A DNA stretch of 64,000 bases from JBOGCH01 sp051656645 (GCA_051656645.1 JBOGCH010000046.1:1-64000); one strand, 5' to 3'. Shown: positions 44,005-53,857, numbered from the stretch's first letter. A program made the numbers and translations. Notes: generated by a model not told the origin, from the sequence alone.

Positions 44005-47000
44005 TTATTCCTCTATTATTACACGGAATCCAACATTATATACCTTTTGCCATGGCAAGAAGGCTTTACGTACGTTAGAGTTAGCAAACTTAGGACGATC
44101 CATCCAGCTACCACCACGTGCAACTTTCTTATCCTCTATCTTTTTGGCTTTCGCCGTAATAGGGTAAGACACATAGTCACCGCGAGTCCACTCTGCTACG
44201 TTTCCATTCATATCAAACAAGCCCCATGGATTTGCCTCATACTGTCCCACTTCGCAAACAATCATCTCACCGTCGTTAACGGCAGCAATTTTAGGAATAT
44301 AGTCATAGTACTTGAACCAAGGATCGTTCTTAGACATTGGCTGAGGATTTACACCCGAAACTGCCATCTTAGAAAGCGATGCATCGGCCATATTTCCATA
44401 TTTTCCAAAATCAGCATTATTATCACCATACCAGAACTCAGTATCGCTACCTGCTTTAGCAGCCCACTCCCACTGCTCCTCTGTTGGCAATGTAATTTTT
44501 AATCCTGTTTTTTCACTAAGCATCTCACAGTATTGTAGCGCTTCTTCCCAGCTTACACGGATAACCGGCTGCTGTGGTTTGTTGGCAGGATAACCAGCTG
44601 TTGTGTGATCTTTCCAGAATTGACCAATAATTCGGCTATTGTGTTCAGGAACCAAAGCACAGTACTGCTCATTTGTAACCTCCATTTGTCCCATCCAGAA
44701 TGCCTTATCCACATTGGCTTTATATTCAGGCGCATGGTCACGTTCTCCTATGTTATTACCCATAACAAACTTTCCAGCCGGAACGCGAACAAACTTCATT
44801 CTTACATTTGGTGCAATTTCTACAATACGCTCGCTTTCACTAAGTGCTGCCTGCATTTGTTTTGCCTCAGTATTTGAGAATGGCCATCCCTTTTGCGCTA
44901 CAGCTTTATATTTTGGAGTCTTTACAGCTTCGCGCACAGGTGCAGCCTCGGCCGGTTTACTTTCCATATAGTTAGCATAGTCTACAAGTTCCTTACGCCA
45001 ATCAATACCTGCATTGTTATATTTATCGGCAAGAGCTATACGACGCGCGTACTGATCTTGGTTATTAAATTTTTGTATTTCCTCAAACGTTCCTCCATAA
45101 GGCGCATTTAAATCAATCCAAGTGTAAAGCGACTGCCATTCCTTATCGGATAGTTTCACACCATGGTGTCCTTTTTCCAATAAACGGATAACATCACTAT
45201 TTGAAACGTGATACTCATATGGTTTCAATACATACATCTCCGCTTCGGGTCCCTGGCGGTACACATAAGGATGGAATGCCAAATAACTTAAACTAAAGTT
45301 TCTTTTAAATCCAGCCCAATCCGTCTCACCAACTTCCTCTCGTTTAACAAAGTTAAGACTTGGCATCTTGTCGTTATGACAGCTTATACAATTTCTGTCC
45401 AACACAGGTTGTACCTCATTATTAAATGTTACGGCACGGCTTCCTCCTTCAGGAGCTATAATTGCATGAGGCTCTATTGTTGATGCAATTACGCGTTTTG
45501 GCATAGGAATTTTATTTTGATCCTCATGACAACCGATACATGACACAATCTCACCCGGCATGGATGTAACCCAACTACGCATCCATTGTACTGCACGTCC
45601 CTCTTCGTCCAAAGGTTGAATTGAGATAGGTACATTGGCCGGAACCTTAAAGATTGCCGATCCATCTTTTTCTACCGGAACGGTTCCAAGCAGACGCTTA
45701 ATATCCCATCCTGCCTGGATACCATGTGCATAGTGATCGGAAGGAGAATAGTTATAAGCAAACTCATAAGCAAAAATACGCAAGTTCTTCACTGTTCCAC
45801 GAGGCACTCCAGGTAAACCCTCTCCTTCATAAATATCTTGAATAAAGATAGTTGCTTCCTTATCATTTAGTTTAACACGATCAGGAATTACGGGAGGTGT
45901 TTCTGTTTTGCGAACAGGAATTGGTGCTATTAATCCTTCACCTTCAAACTCAGCTAACAATGTTAAGTTATCATAAACGTCAGTCAAATAAATACCCCAC
46001 AATGAGTTAGGTGTTAGTTTACCAGCCACTAGGAAGTATTTCTCATTTAGTGGATAAGGTTTAATAAACTGTGGCCAAACGCCATCAACCAGTCCATCTT
46101 TTACCTCAGGAATAATTTCTCTGTCTTTAAATGGTATTTCTTGTACCACTCCCTTTTCCTCTTTTCTAGATTTTGCAGGATCGAAAATCATCATACGTCC
46201 CGAACGTGCCACACCGTGGTGTCCTGAAATAATACCTACAAATTTAGTCCCTGTTCCAGGAAGCGGTTTCATATCAAATGTACTGTTAGGCCAAAATGAT
46301 CCGCTACCGTACAATGCGCGGTTCTCTGTCCCATCAGGATTCATGTGCATTACAAAACGTGAGAAATAGTGTGTTAAGTCCGTATATTCCCAACGTGTAT
46401 ACATAACACGCCCATTATTCATTACAACTGGATTCCAGTTTCCATCTTGGTCAAATGTTAAACGACGTAAGTTCTTATCCGTTGGGTTATATAATACAAG
46501 ATTACACACAGCATCCCATCCGTTAACACAAGGTACACCATGGTATCCTATTGTAGAGGTTGCAATTACACGACCATCCGGTAGGAAATTGGCATCGCAA
46601 AATTCCAAATCTTCTTCCGGAGACTCTATCACTTGCTTTAATCCTTTACCATCCATGCCTACTTCGTACACTTGCCAACGCTTGTTGTTATTTGTCATTG
46701 TAAACATTACTCGGTTTGCATCCCAGTGCAACTGTAAATCGGCAACGGAACTTCCATTCTCAGGCTTAAATACCGTAGTTGATTGGATATCGCCACGTAA
46801 ATTTGATAACAATGCTATTTCTGCATCAAATCCATTACGTCTTGCAGATGGTTGAGATGACCAGTTGTTAGACTGTGTACCCAACGACGGAGCCATTGCT
46901 TTACGAGCATCACGTCCCAAACGGTAACGTCCCACAAGGATTTTATCGATATCTAATTGCGGATTATCCAATAATATGGCACGTTTGTAGTCCATTATTT

Positions 47001-48015
47001 TATTGGCTAGCGCTATCATCTCTTTATTTCCTGTATAAAGCCCGCTTTGTACTTTCCCTATATTTTGTTCAATGAATTGCAGTTTCTCTGCATTCTTAGC
47101 TTTTGGATAAGAAACCACTTGGCTCATGTCTTTGTGCGCCGCCTTAAGAGCATCCAGATTTAACCATGCCAATTGTTCCTGTACGTTATCAATAGTTGCA
47201 AGCTCATCAATCAATACAAGCATCTCTCTATTTTGTTGAGCAACATTTCCACTTTTAAGGATTTCGTTTACTCTATTTTCATAATGCTTTTTGTCTTTAA
47301 GGTTACCTATTAAGGCACGAGCAGCCTTTGTTTCAACGCTCAAATCTGTCGATGACAAGAAATCTTGCTGAGAAACACGTGCCAATGAAGTTATCTTGGA
47401 CAATTGCTCCTTTCCTTGAGGAGAAAGCGTATTGATAACAGCATTAGCTGTTGTATTTTGGATGTCGAAAATTACGCTACCCTTTCCGGAGTCGTTAATC
47501 CCTACTTCGGTCTCAAACGTTTTAAATTTTTTGTCTAGTTTATATACCAAAACACCCGTAGCATGAATAAAGATTCCCTTATCATATTTTTTGCCGGCAA
47601 TTGAAATTCTATTTCCGGACATATCGGCATTTTTCACCACATTTCCCCAACCTGCATGTTCATAGGTAGGTTTTAGCTCATCAAGCCATACGGTTTGGCC
47701 GGTTTTGGTAGTTAGGCGGGCATTAGCCCATACGGAATGGTCGCTGCCATTGCCATCGGGTCCTTCATTCGTTGTTAGTACCAACTCATCAAAATTTCCC
47801 ACATTTACACTTAATGGTTTTGCAGTCTCTCCTCCGCGCACCAATGCCGTCCTTAACGGCATATTTTCCGCTTTAAGTTTACTGCTCATAGTTTGTTTTG
47901 CTTTCACAAGCTCATCTTGCCACGCTTGTTTTTTCTGCGCCGCAGTTAGCATTGGACTGCAAAACATCAATGCTGTCACTCCAAGTGAAAGCATACGTTT
48001 TACCTGATTTGTCAT
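44005..48015 (-). CDS. Exported multidomain haem protein: NPCBM-like, HzsA-like, two CxxCH, FGE-sulfatase-like
   Basis: 1336 residues. Signal peptide (1-26), NPCBM/NEW2-like carbohydrate-binding domain (about 65-185), helical linker, a large propeller-like part (about 395-760) with repeated segments like LEFCDANFLPDGRVIATS, two c-type haem sites (CIGCH at 826-830 and CISCH at 876-880), and a C-terminal formylglycine-generating-enzyme/SUMF1-like domain (about 1065-1336; FVRVPAGKFVMGNN, MEVTNEQYCAL, LPTEEQWEWAAKAG, GLFDMNGNVAEWTRG, RGGSWMDRP). The middle recalls the hydrazine synthase alpha subunit domain found in large Planctomycetes and Bacteroidota proteins; this is by memory, and hydrazine chemistry is not implied. 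Function unknown. Single-gene unit. Confidence 0.8.
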   Translation of the reverse strand: MTNQVKRMLSLGVTALMFCSPMLTAAQKKQAWQDELVKAKQTMSSKLKAENMPLRTALVRGGETAKPLSVNVGNFDELVLTTNEGPDGNGSDHSVWANARLTTKTGQTVWLDELKPTYEHAGWGNVVKNADMSGNRISIAGKKYDKGIFIHATGVLVYKLDKKFKTFETEVGINDSGKGSVIFDIQNTTANAVINTLSPQGKEQLSKITSLARVSQQDFLSSTDLSVETKAARALIGNLKDKKHYENRVNEILKSGNVAQQNREMLVLIDELATIDNVQEQLAWLNLDALKAAHKDMSQVVSYPKAKNAEKLQFIEQNIGKVQSGLYTGNKEMIALANKIMDYKRAILLDNPQLDIDKILVGRYRLGRDARKAMAPSLGTQSNNWSSQPSARRNGFDAEIALLSNLRGDIQSTTVFKPENGSSVADLQLHWDANRVMFTMTNNNKRWQVYEVGMDGKGLKQVIESPEEDLEFCDANFLPDGRVIATSTIGYHGVPCVNGWDAVCNLVLYNPTDKNLRRLTFDQDGNWNPVVMNNGRVMYTRWEYTDLTHYFSRFVMHMNPDGTENRALYGSGSFWPNSTFDMKPLPGTGTKFVGIISGHHGVARSGRMMIFDPAKSRKEEKGVVQEIPFKDREIIPEVKDGLVDGVWPQFIKPYPLNEKYFLVAGKLTPNSLWGIYLTDVYDNLTLLAEFEGEGLIAPIPVRKTETPPVIPDRVKLNDKEATIFIQDIYEGEGLPGVPRGTVKNLRIFAYEFAYNYSPSDHYAHGIQAGWDIKRLLGTVPVEKDGSAIFKVPANVPISIQPLDEEGRAVQWMRSWVTSMPGEIVSCIGCHEDQNKIPMPKRVIASTIEPHAIIAPEGGSRAVTFNNEVQPVLDRNCISCHNDKMPSLNFVKREEVGETDWAGFKRNFSLSYLAFHPYVYRQGPEAEMYVLKPYEYHVSNSDVIRLLEKGHHGVKLSDKEWQSLYTWIDLNAPYGGTFEEIQKFNNQDQYARRIALADKYNNAGIDWRKELVDYANYMESKPAEAAPVREAVKTPKYKAVAQKGWPFSNTEAKQMQAALSESERIVEIAPNVRMKFVRVPAGKFVMGNNIGERDHAPEYKANVDKAFWMGQMEVTNEQYCALVPEHNSRIIGQFWKDHTTAGYPANKPQQPVIRVSWEEALQYCEMLSEKTGLKITLPTEEQWEWAAKAGSDTEFWYGDNNADFGKYGNMADASLSKMAVSGVNPQPMSKNDPWFKYYDYIPKIAAVNDGEMIVCEVGQYEANPWGLFDMNGNVAEWTRGDYVSYPITAKAKKIEDKKVARGGSWMDRPKFANSNVRKAFLPWQKVYNVGFRVIIEE

Positions 48016-48552
48016 AACTCTGTACGTGTTAATTTAATATTATTGTATTCTAAGGCGCGTAAATATAATTAATATTTTTATAATATTAACATAATCTTCC
48101 AAAGAAATTAACAACTACAGTTATCATAGTGCAACTTATAAAGATATCATCACCCGTTATTTATCAATACATTAGTTGTTAATTAGCTTATAATATATCG
48201 GATTAACGTACCTTGGGAATACAAACACCCCCTTTGTTGTATTCTAAATACGCATCTCGTCAAAACTGATCCCTCCTGTGCGTTTCGACTAGGTTACGAT
48301 TAGGTTTCGACTAGGTTTCTACTAGTATGATACCCCAATAGTAGTCGAAACCTAGTCGAAACCTTGTCGTAACCTAGTCGAAACCCTTAACAGGGGTAAA
48401 GGATATTATTACCGTATTTTAGAAAAAAAATACCTAAAACTGAGCCAAATTGCAAAAAAACAACATTTATCATTTTTAATTGTCCTAAAAATTGCTACAT
48501 TGAGCAAAGTTTAACATAAAACCAATAACCAATTTTTTAAACCAGAACACAA
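48016..48552. other. Gene-free divergent interval
   Basis: 537 bases between the divergently read multidomain haem-protein gene and the proline catabolism genes. It holds both promoter regions and the 11-bp repeat hairpin at 48282-48384. No consensus TAnnTTTG box is obvious near either start. Confidence 0.6.
48282..48384. repeat. Hairpin of four plus four inverted 11-bp repeats
   Basis: Four tandem units close to GTTTCGACTAG (48282-48325), a 15-nt centre (48326-48340), then four inverted units close to CTAGTCGAAAC (48341-48384). Arm positions correspond one to one: the second unit from the outside carries the same GTTACGA variant in both arms. A 44-bp stem with few mismatches results. Its outer flanks (CCTGT near 48275, ACAGG near 48390) are also partly complementary. 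It is not coding. Confidence 0.92.
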
Positions 48553-50184
48553 ATGGGAAATGCAATTTTTAAGGTTCCTGAAATTAAGAATGAACCAATC
48601 AAGAGTTATGCGCCGGGAAGTGCGGAACGACGCTCTCTTCAGGAAAAGTTAAGCGCAATGCGCGCGGAAGTGGTGGATTTACCGATGATAATAGGCGGTA
48701 AAGCAATTGTAACAGACAATAAAGTGGAGATACGCCCACCTCACGATATTAAGCACCTACTGGGACATTACAGCCAAGGTACTAAGGAACATATTCAAAT
48801 GGCCATCGACGCAGCTCTACAAGCTAAACCGGCATGGGAAGCTATGAGTTGGGATGCCCGTGCAGCCATCTTCTTAAAAGCTGCGGATTTAATATCTGGT
48901 CCATACCGTGACCGTATTAATGCTGCTACAATGTTAGGACAATCTAAAAATAGCATGCAGGCGGAAATTGACTCAGCGTGCGAGTTAGCCGATTTTTACC
49001 GTTTTAACGTAAAAAATATGGCCGACATCTATGCAATGCAGCCTTCTTCGTCACCTTTAACATGGAATCGTACGGATTGGCGCCCGTTAGAGGGATTTGT
49101 ATTTGCTCTTACTCCATTTAATTTTACAGCAATCTCGGGAAATCTACCGGGAGCTCCTGCTTTGATGGGAAATACTGTTGTATGGAAACCATCGCGCACG
49201 GCTGTATACTCAGCATCGGTAGTTATGGAAGTTCTGAAAGAAGCAGGATTGCCTGATGGAGTAATTAATTTAGTATTCTGTTCGGGCGGAGATGCAAGCA
49301 AGGTTGTATTTACACATCCAATGTTTGCCGGTATACATTTTACCGGATCGTCTGAGGTATTTAATACCATTTGGCAAACTATTGCCGGCAATATAGACAA
49401 GTATCGCTCCTACCCTCGTATTGTTGGCGAAACAGGAGGAAAGGATTATATTTTTGTCGATCCATCAGCACCGGTTAAGCAAGTTGCTACAGCCATTGTT
49501 CGTGGCGCTTTTGAATACCAAGGGCAAAAATGTTCGGCAGCATCGCGGGCTTATATCCCTAAATCAATGTGGGGTGAGCTGAAAACATTTATCGGTGAGG
49601 ATTTAGACACCATCAAAGTTGGCCCAGTTGAGGACTTTACCAATTTTATGAATGCTGTTATTGACGAACCGTCATTTGATAAGCTTACCGGTTATATTGA
49701 GGAGGCTCGTAAATCGGCCGATGCAGAGATTGCATTTGGAGGGACATACAGCAAAGAGGTTGGTTATTTTATAGACCCTACTATTATAGTGGCGCATAAA
49801 CCGGATTATGTAACAATGCGTGAAGAGCTGTTTGGACCGGTAATTACAATATATTTATATGATGATGAAAAAATAGAGGAAACCTTAACTCTTGTGGATA
49901 CAACTTCTCCATATGCGCTTACAGGTGCTATTTTCTCGGCACATAGAGACTGTATTGTACATTACACACAACGTCTACGCAATTCTGCCGGTAATTTTTA
50001 TATCAATGACAAACCTACAGGAGCCGTTGTAAATCAGCAACCATTTGGTGGCGGACGAGCTTCGGGAACCAACGACAAGGCGGGTTCTTTCTTGAACTTA
50101 CTACGCTGGACATCTCCTCAAACCATAAAAGAAAACTTTGTTCCACCAGTAGAATACAGCTACCCATGCTTTCAAGCGGACTAA
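48553..50184 (+). CDS. L-glutamate gamma-semialdehyde (P5C) dehydrogenase
   Basis: 543 residues, aldehyde dehydrogenase superfamily, PruA-like. It has the N-terminal RRSLQEKLSAMRAEVVDLPMII typical of P5C dehydrogenases, the catalytic Glu in VGETGGKDY and the nucleophile Cys in YQGQKCSAASRAY, then FGPVITIYLYDD and QPFGGGRASGTND. It oxidises glutamate semialdehyde to glutamate with NAD+. The proline dehydrogenase gene follows 63 nt downstream, so proline is converted to glutamate by two separate enzymes rather than a PutA fusion. Confidence 0.94.
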   Translation: MGNAIFKVPEIKNEPIKSYAPGSAERRSLQEKLSAMRAEVVDLPMIIGGKAIVTDNKVEIRPPHDIKHLLGHYSQGTKEHIQMAIDAALQAKPAWEAMSWDARAAIFLKAADLISGPYRDRINAATMLGQSKNSMQAEIDSACELADFYRFNVKNMADIYAMQPSSSPLTWNRTDWRPLEGFVFALTPFNFTAISGNLPGAPALMGNTVVWKPSRTAVYSASVVMEVLKEAGLPDGVINLVFCSGGDASKVVFTHPMFAGIHFTGSSEVFNTIWQTIAGNIDKYRSYPRIVGETGGKDYIFVDPSAPVKQVATAIVRGAFEYQGQKCSAASRAYIPKSMWGELKTFIGEDLDTIKVGPVEDFTNFMNAVIDEPSFDKLTGYIEEARKSADAEIAFGGTYSKEVGYFIDPTIIVAHKPDYVTMREELFGPVITIYLYDDEKIEETLTLVDTTSPYALTGAIFSAHRDCIVHYTQRLRNSAGNFYINDKPTGAVVNQQPFGGGRASGTNDKAGSFLNLLRWTSPQTIKENFVPPVEYSYPCFQAD

Positions 50185-50246
50185 CACATAACTTATAACT
50201 AACTACTACACCATTTTATTTAACTAACCCATAAACCATAAAGAAT

Positions 50247-51458
50247 ATGATTGACTTTTCAAATACGGAAATTGCCTTCCGTTCCAAATCGGATAGAGAG
50301 CTTAAACTTGCTCGGTTTTTGTTTAGTGTTATGAAGAAACCTGCTTTAGTTAAAACAGGAAAAATTCTAAGTGAAATTGCTATATCGGTACATTTCCCAA
50401 TTGGGTGGATTGTACGTCCAACATTATACAGGTTATTTGTAGGGGGAGAAACGCTTGAGCGTTGCCACTCAACCATGACAAATTTGGCTGCATACAATGT
50501 GTACTCCATTCTAGACTACTCTGCAGAAGGTGCGGAAAGCGAACAGAATATGCAATATACTTTTGACGAGACAATGCGTTCCATTGAGAATGCAGCTACA
50601 AGCAACCGTATTGCTTATGCCGTTTTTAAACCAACTGCACTAACAACGGTTGAGATATTGGAGCGAAAATCGGGAGGACATGAATTGACCGAGAAAGAGG
50701 AAAAACACTATGAACGCTTTCTTGACCGAATGGACCGATTGGCAAGACGTGCCCATGAATTGGGCGTACGCTTACTGATAGATGCAGAACATTACGCAAC
50801 ACAGCCTATTATTGACAAGGTGACGTATGACTTAATGAAACGCTACAATCATGAACGTGCCATTGTTTTCAATACACTGCAAATGTATCGTCATGACCGT
50901 TATGACCATCTTGTGGAGGAACATAAAAAAGCAATTGAAGAAGGTTATATTCTTGGTATGAAGTTTGTTCGCGGTGCTTATATGGACCAAGAACGTGAAC
51001 GAGCAAAAAATATGGGATACGCTGATCCGATTTGTGCAACAAAACAGGATACGGATGATAACTTTGACCGCGGAATAGCTTACTGCGCTGAGAATGTAAA
51101 AGATATTGAATTCTTTTGTGGTACACATAATGAATTGAGTAACTCTCGTTTAGCCGCACTTATAGATAAGCTTCACATTGCGCCCGATGATAAACGTATA
51201 TTTTTTGCTCAACTATATGGAATGAGTGATAATATTACCTATGCGTTGGCCAATGAAGGATATAATGTATGTAAGTACATTCCATACGGTCCCGTAACGG
51301 AAGTATTGCCATACCTTATTCGCCGTGCCGAAGAAAATACAATGGTGAAAGGACAAACGCTTAGAGAACTAGATATGATTAATAAGGAATGGAAACGTAG
51401 GTGCCAAGGCACTCCTTCCACGAACACTGTATCTCAAACGGATAAAACCTTAAGCTAA
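50247..51458 (+). CDS. Proline dehydrogenase
   Basis: 403 residues. The flavin barrel of proline dehydrogenase is seen: LLIDAEHYATQ, FNTLQMYRHDR, GMKFVRGAYMDQERERA, FFCGTHNELSN, AQLYGMSDNITYAL, and YGPVTEVLPYLIRRAEEN with the substrate-contacting arginines. It oxidises proline to pyrroline-5-carboxylate, passing electrons to quinone. It lies directly after the P5C dehydrogenase gene, and a UUCG-loop terminator follows. Confidence 0.94.
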   Translation: MIDFSNTEIAFRSKSDRELKLARFLFSVMKKPALVKTGKILSEIAISVHFPIGWIVRPTLYRLFVGGETLERCHSTMTNLAAYNVYSILDYSAEGAESEQNMQYTFDETMRSIENAATSNRIAYAVFKPTALTTVEILERKSGGHELTEKEEKHYERFLDRMDRLARRAHELGVRLLIDAEHYATQPIIDKVTYDLMKRYNHERAIVFNTLQMYRHDRYDHLVEEHKKAIEEGYILGMKFVRGAYMDQERERAKNMGYADPICATKQDTDDNFDRGIAYCAENVKDIEFFCGTHNELSNSRLAALIDKLHIAPDDKRIFFAQLYGMSDNITYALANEGYNVCKYIPYGPVTEVLPYLIRRAEENTMVKGQTLRELDMINKEWKRRCQGTPSTNTVSQTDKTLS

Positions 51459-51478
51459 AATAGAAATACGTTTTTAGG

Positions 51479-51506
51479 GAGTCGGCTTCTTTCGAGAAGT
51501 CGACTC
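51479..51506 (+). terminator. Terminator of the proline catabolism pair
   Basis: A 12-bp stem (51479-51490 with 51495-51506, one G-U pair) with a UUCG tetraloop, followed by seven T. Confidence 0.92.
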
Positions 51507-51557
51507 TTTTTTATAAAAAAGAGTATCTTTAGCCTCTATTATTTAAATAATAAAACC

Positions 51558-52715
51558 ATGAACCCAATTATACCGATAGAGGAAATTGATTTACACATTG
51601 AACAAATACGTAAAAACATGGCTGACGCGAGCGGCATGCTTATTACGTGCTCCATTAATTTATATTACTGCAGCGGGAGGGCTTTTAACGGCTTTCTCTA
51701 TATCCCGGCGCAAGGGGAAGTGCTAGCTTTTTTGCGCAGACCAATGGATAATTTACCTTTTAAAAGTATTACAATACGAAAAGTTGAAGATATTCCCGGA
51801 CTCATTGATGTACCCGAAATAATTTATTTGGAGTGTGATGAGTTGTCCTTTAGCGAGGTTACACGGATTAGTAAAGCGTTTAGTAGTGCTAGGATTGAAA
51901 ATGCCACCGGGGCAATTAGACGGGCACGTACAATAAAGACTCCATGGGAGCTGGATCAACTACGCTATTCGGCACGTTTACATGAACGTACATACAGCGA
52001 AGTCACGGTATGCTATGAAGCAGGAATGACCGACATTGAGTTTCAACATCGTATTGAGTATGTTATGCGTCGAAATGGTTCAATTGGGGTATTCAATGCT
52101 TTTGGCAACAACATGGACATTTTTATGGGCTCCCTTTTGGTTGGAGACAACGCCGAAACGCCATCGCCATTTGATTTTGCACTAGGAGGAGCAGGGACTC
52201 ATCCCCTTATTCCGGTTGGTGCCAGTGGAGCAGTAATGAAAGATGGAACATCAGTAATGGTTGATATGTCCGGTAATTATTGCGCTTATATGACAGACAT
52301 GACACGTGTTTTCTCGGTGGGCAAACTATCAGAACAAGCCTATCGGGCTCATCAAGTTTCTATTGATATGCAGAATGAGATGCTCAGTTATGCAAAACCC
52401 GGAACGCCATGTGCCGAGATTTACAATAAAGCACTAGCTCATGTACGCAAGGAAGGGCTTGAGCATTGTTTTATGGGTACTATACAACAAGCAAAATTTG
52501 TTGGACATGGTGTAGGGCTACAAATAAATGAATTGCCTGTACTAACTCCGCGCTCCAAGGAGCTACTTGAAGAACATCAGGTGTTTGCTTTTGAACCTAA
52601 ATTTGTTATTGCCGGCATTGGAGCCGTTGGGGTGGAAAATACCTTTATCGTTGGACAGAATGGAGTTGAGAAGCTTACTCTTTTCCCCGAAGAAATTATA
52701 GACTTAAAAGCATAA
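51558..52715 (+). CDS. Xaa-Pro aminopeptidase/dipeptidase (M24 family)
   Basis: 385 residues. The creatinase-like N-domain (about 1-130) is followed by a pita-bread M24 domain. Metal ligands can be assigned: Asp in MVDMSGNY, Asp in YMTDMTRVF, His in VGHGVGLQI, Glu in FEPKFV, and Glu in GVENTF. It splits N-terminal residues from proline, releasing free proline. No signal peptide, so it acts in the cytoplasm. It is preceded by a near-consensus -7 box (TATCTTTA at 51534-51541). The position next to proline dehydrogenase suggests it supplies proline. Confidence 0.9.
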   Translation: MNPIIPIEEIDLHIEQIRKNMADASGMLITCSINLYYCSGRAFNGFLYIPAQGEVLAFLRRPMDNLPFKSITIRKVEDIPGLIDVPEIIYLECDELSFSEVTRISKAFSSARIENATGAIRRARTIKTPWELDQLRYSARLHERTYSEVTVCYEAGMTDIEFQHRIEYVMRRNGSIGVFNAFGNNMDIFMGSLLVGDNAETPSPFDFALGGAGTHPLIPVGASGAVMKDGTSVMVDMSGNYCAYMTDMTRVFSVGKLSEQAYRAHQVSIDMQNEMLSYAKPGTPCAEIYNKALAHVRKEGLEHCFMGTIQQAKFVGHGVGLQINELPVLTPRSKELLEEHQVFAFEPKFVIAGIGAVGVENTFIVGQNGVEKLTLFPEEIIDLKA

Positions 52716-52760
52716 AACACATTCGCTGCAATACAACAAGTATTGCAGCGAATGTGTTTT
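52714..52760. terminator. Bidirectional terminator
   Basis: A 20-bp perfect stem (52714-52733 with 52741-52760), 7-nt loop, flanked by A and T tracts. It separates the M24 peptidase gene and the convergent radical SAM gene, whose stop is at 52771. Confidence 0.9.
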
Positions 52761-52770
52761 TGCAATGTAG

Positions 52771-53793
52771 TTATACTTGTTTCCAACATTGTGGATCGGG
52801 CGCATAACTATTGCCATGATAGCCATAAGCAACCGCAGGACAACCTCTACAAAAGCGTAACAACTCGCATTTGGAACACTTCTCAAACTTATCATAATTA
52901 CGATAAGCTTCCATTTTATTGCCGGTAAAAACATTCCACATATCATCGGTAAAAACATTCCCTACGTTGCTCTCCATTCGCCTGCAAGCGTATATATCAC
53001 CATCTGGCAAGATTGTTAAATGGCTATTGGCACAATTACACCCTGCATATATGGTTTCTGCATCTAATGTTGCGTCTATTTTAAATAACCCTTTCTCATA
53101 CATGAAAAGTGTCCATAAATGATCCTTAAAAGAGAAGTAAGTATTACTTTCTTTGTGATATTGAAATCTATCCCAACATGCTTGCATCATCTCTTTATAT
53201 TCCGAGGGCGTACAACAGCTGTCTCTATCCTCTTTAGACGGGCAGTAACGAGCAAATGCAAATATATCTGCACCCCACTCCACAGCAACATCCGTTAAGC
53301 GTGGAATCTCCTTGTGGTTTAGCTTCGACACTGTAGCCATTATGGCAACCGTTATTCCGGCACGCTTTAATGGAGCTATGGCGGCAAGAGTTTCTTTATA
53401 AGAGCCCGGCCTTCGTATCGAATCATGCGTTTCCTGTAATCCGTCTAGCGAAAGTTGATATTTTACACAACCGGTGTTACGTAACCGTTCACAAACCTCA
53501 TCTGTAAGATGAAATGGATTCCCCAATATTGCATAGGGCAATTTATTATTTTTCATTAATTCTGCCAACTCCCAGAATTGCGGGTGCAGTATCGGATCTC
53601 CTCCCGTTATATAAAAGTAAGGATCTCTCCCACTTTTTTTACACATTGTTTTACACGCGTCTATAACTTTCTTCATACTGGGAAGTGTCATCTCTTTAAA
53701 CTTGGCATGACTTCCTAGAGCGTAAATATAGCAATGCTTACATCGCTGATCACACGCCTCCGTTATATGCCATTGAAATGCAAAATAGGCCAT
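52771..53793 (-). CDS. Radical SAM/SPASM peptide maturase
   Basis: 340 residues. The radical SAM cluster motif is CDQRCKHC (Cys14, Cys18, Cys21), followed by YITGGDP (GGE-like motif) and SLDGLQETHD. The C-terminal SPASM domain has cysteines 252, 254, 270, 306, 309, 315, 318 and 336, enough for two auxiliary iron-sulfur clusters. The N-terminus is very short, with no separate leader-binding (RRE) domain. A 74-residue Cys-rich peptide gene ends 64 nt upstream on the same strand, so this is very likely its maturase. From memory it resembles enzymes described as the ACGX system. Possible products are thioether or other Cys-linked crosslinks; the chemistry is not shown. Confidence 0.88.
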   Translation of the reverse strand: MAYFAFQWHITEACDQRCKHCYIYALGSHAKFKEMTLPSMKKVIDACKTMCKKSGRDPYFYITGGDPILHPQFWELAELMKNNKLPYAILGNPFHLTDEVCERLRNTGCVKYQLSLDGLQETHDSIRRPGSYKETLAAIAPLKRAGITVAIMATVSKLNHKEIPRLTDVAVEWGADIFAFARYCPSKEDRDSCCTPSEYKEMMQACWDRFQYHKESNTYFSFKDHLWTLFMYEKGLFKIDATLDAETIYAGCNCANSHLTILPDGDIYACRRMESNVGNVFTDDMWNVFTGNKMEAYRNYDKFEKCSKCELLRFCRGCPAVAYGYHGNSYAPDPQCWKQV

Positions 53794-53857
53794 ACTTTAT
53801 TACTTATGTCAATAGAGCGCATACACTCCATGGACAACCATTATCTTCATTGTTTAG

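Noticed and set aside
44005..48015. Calling the gene a hydrazine synthase
   Set aside because: Only the middle region recalls the alpha subunit fold; the beta and gamma subunits are absent and the organism type does not fit anammox metabolism.
3507..48384. The 11-bp repeats as a CRISPR array
   Set aside because: Units are only 11 bp, contiguous without spacers, differ between loci and occur in inverted orientation; no cas genes are present.
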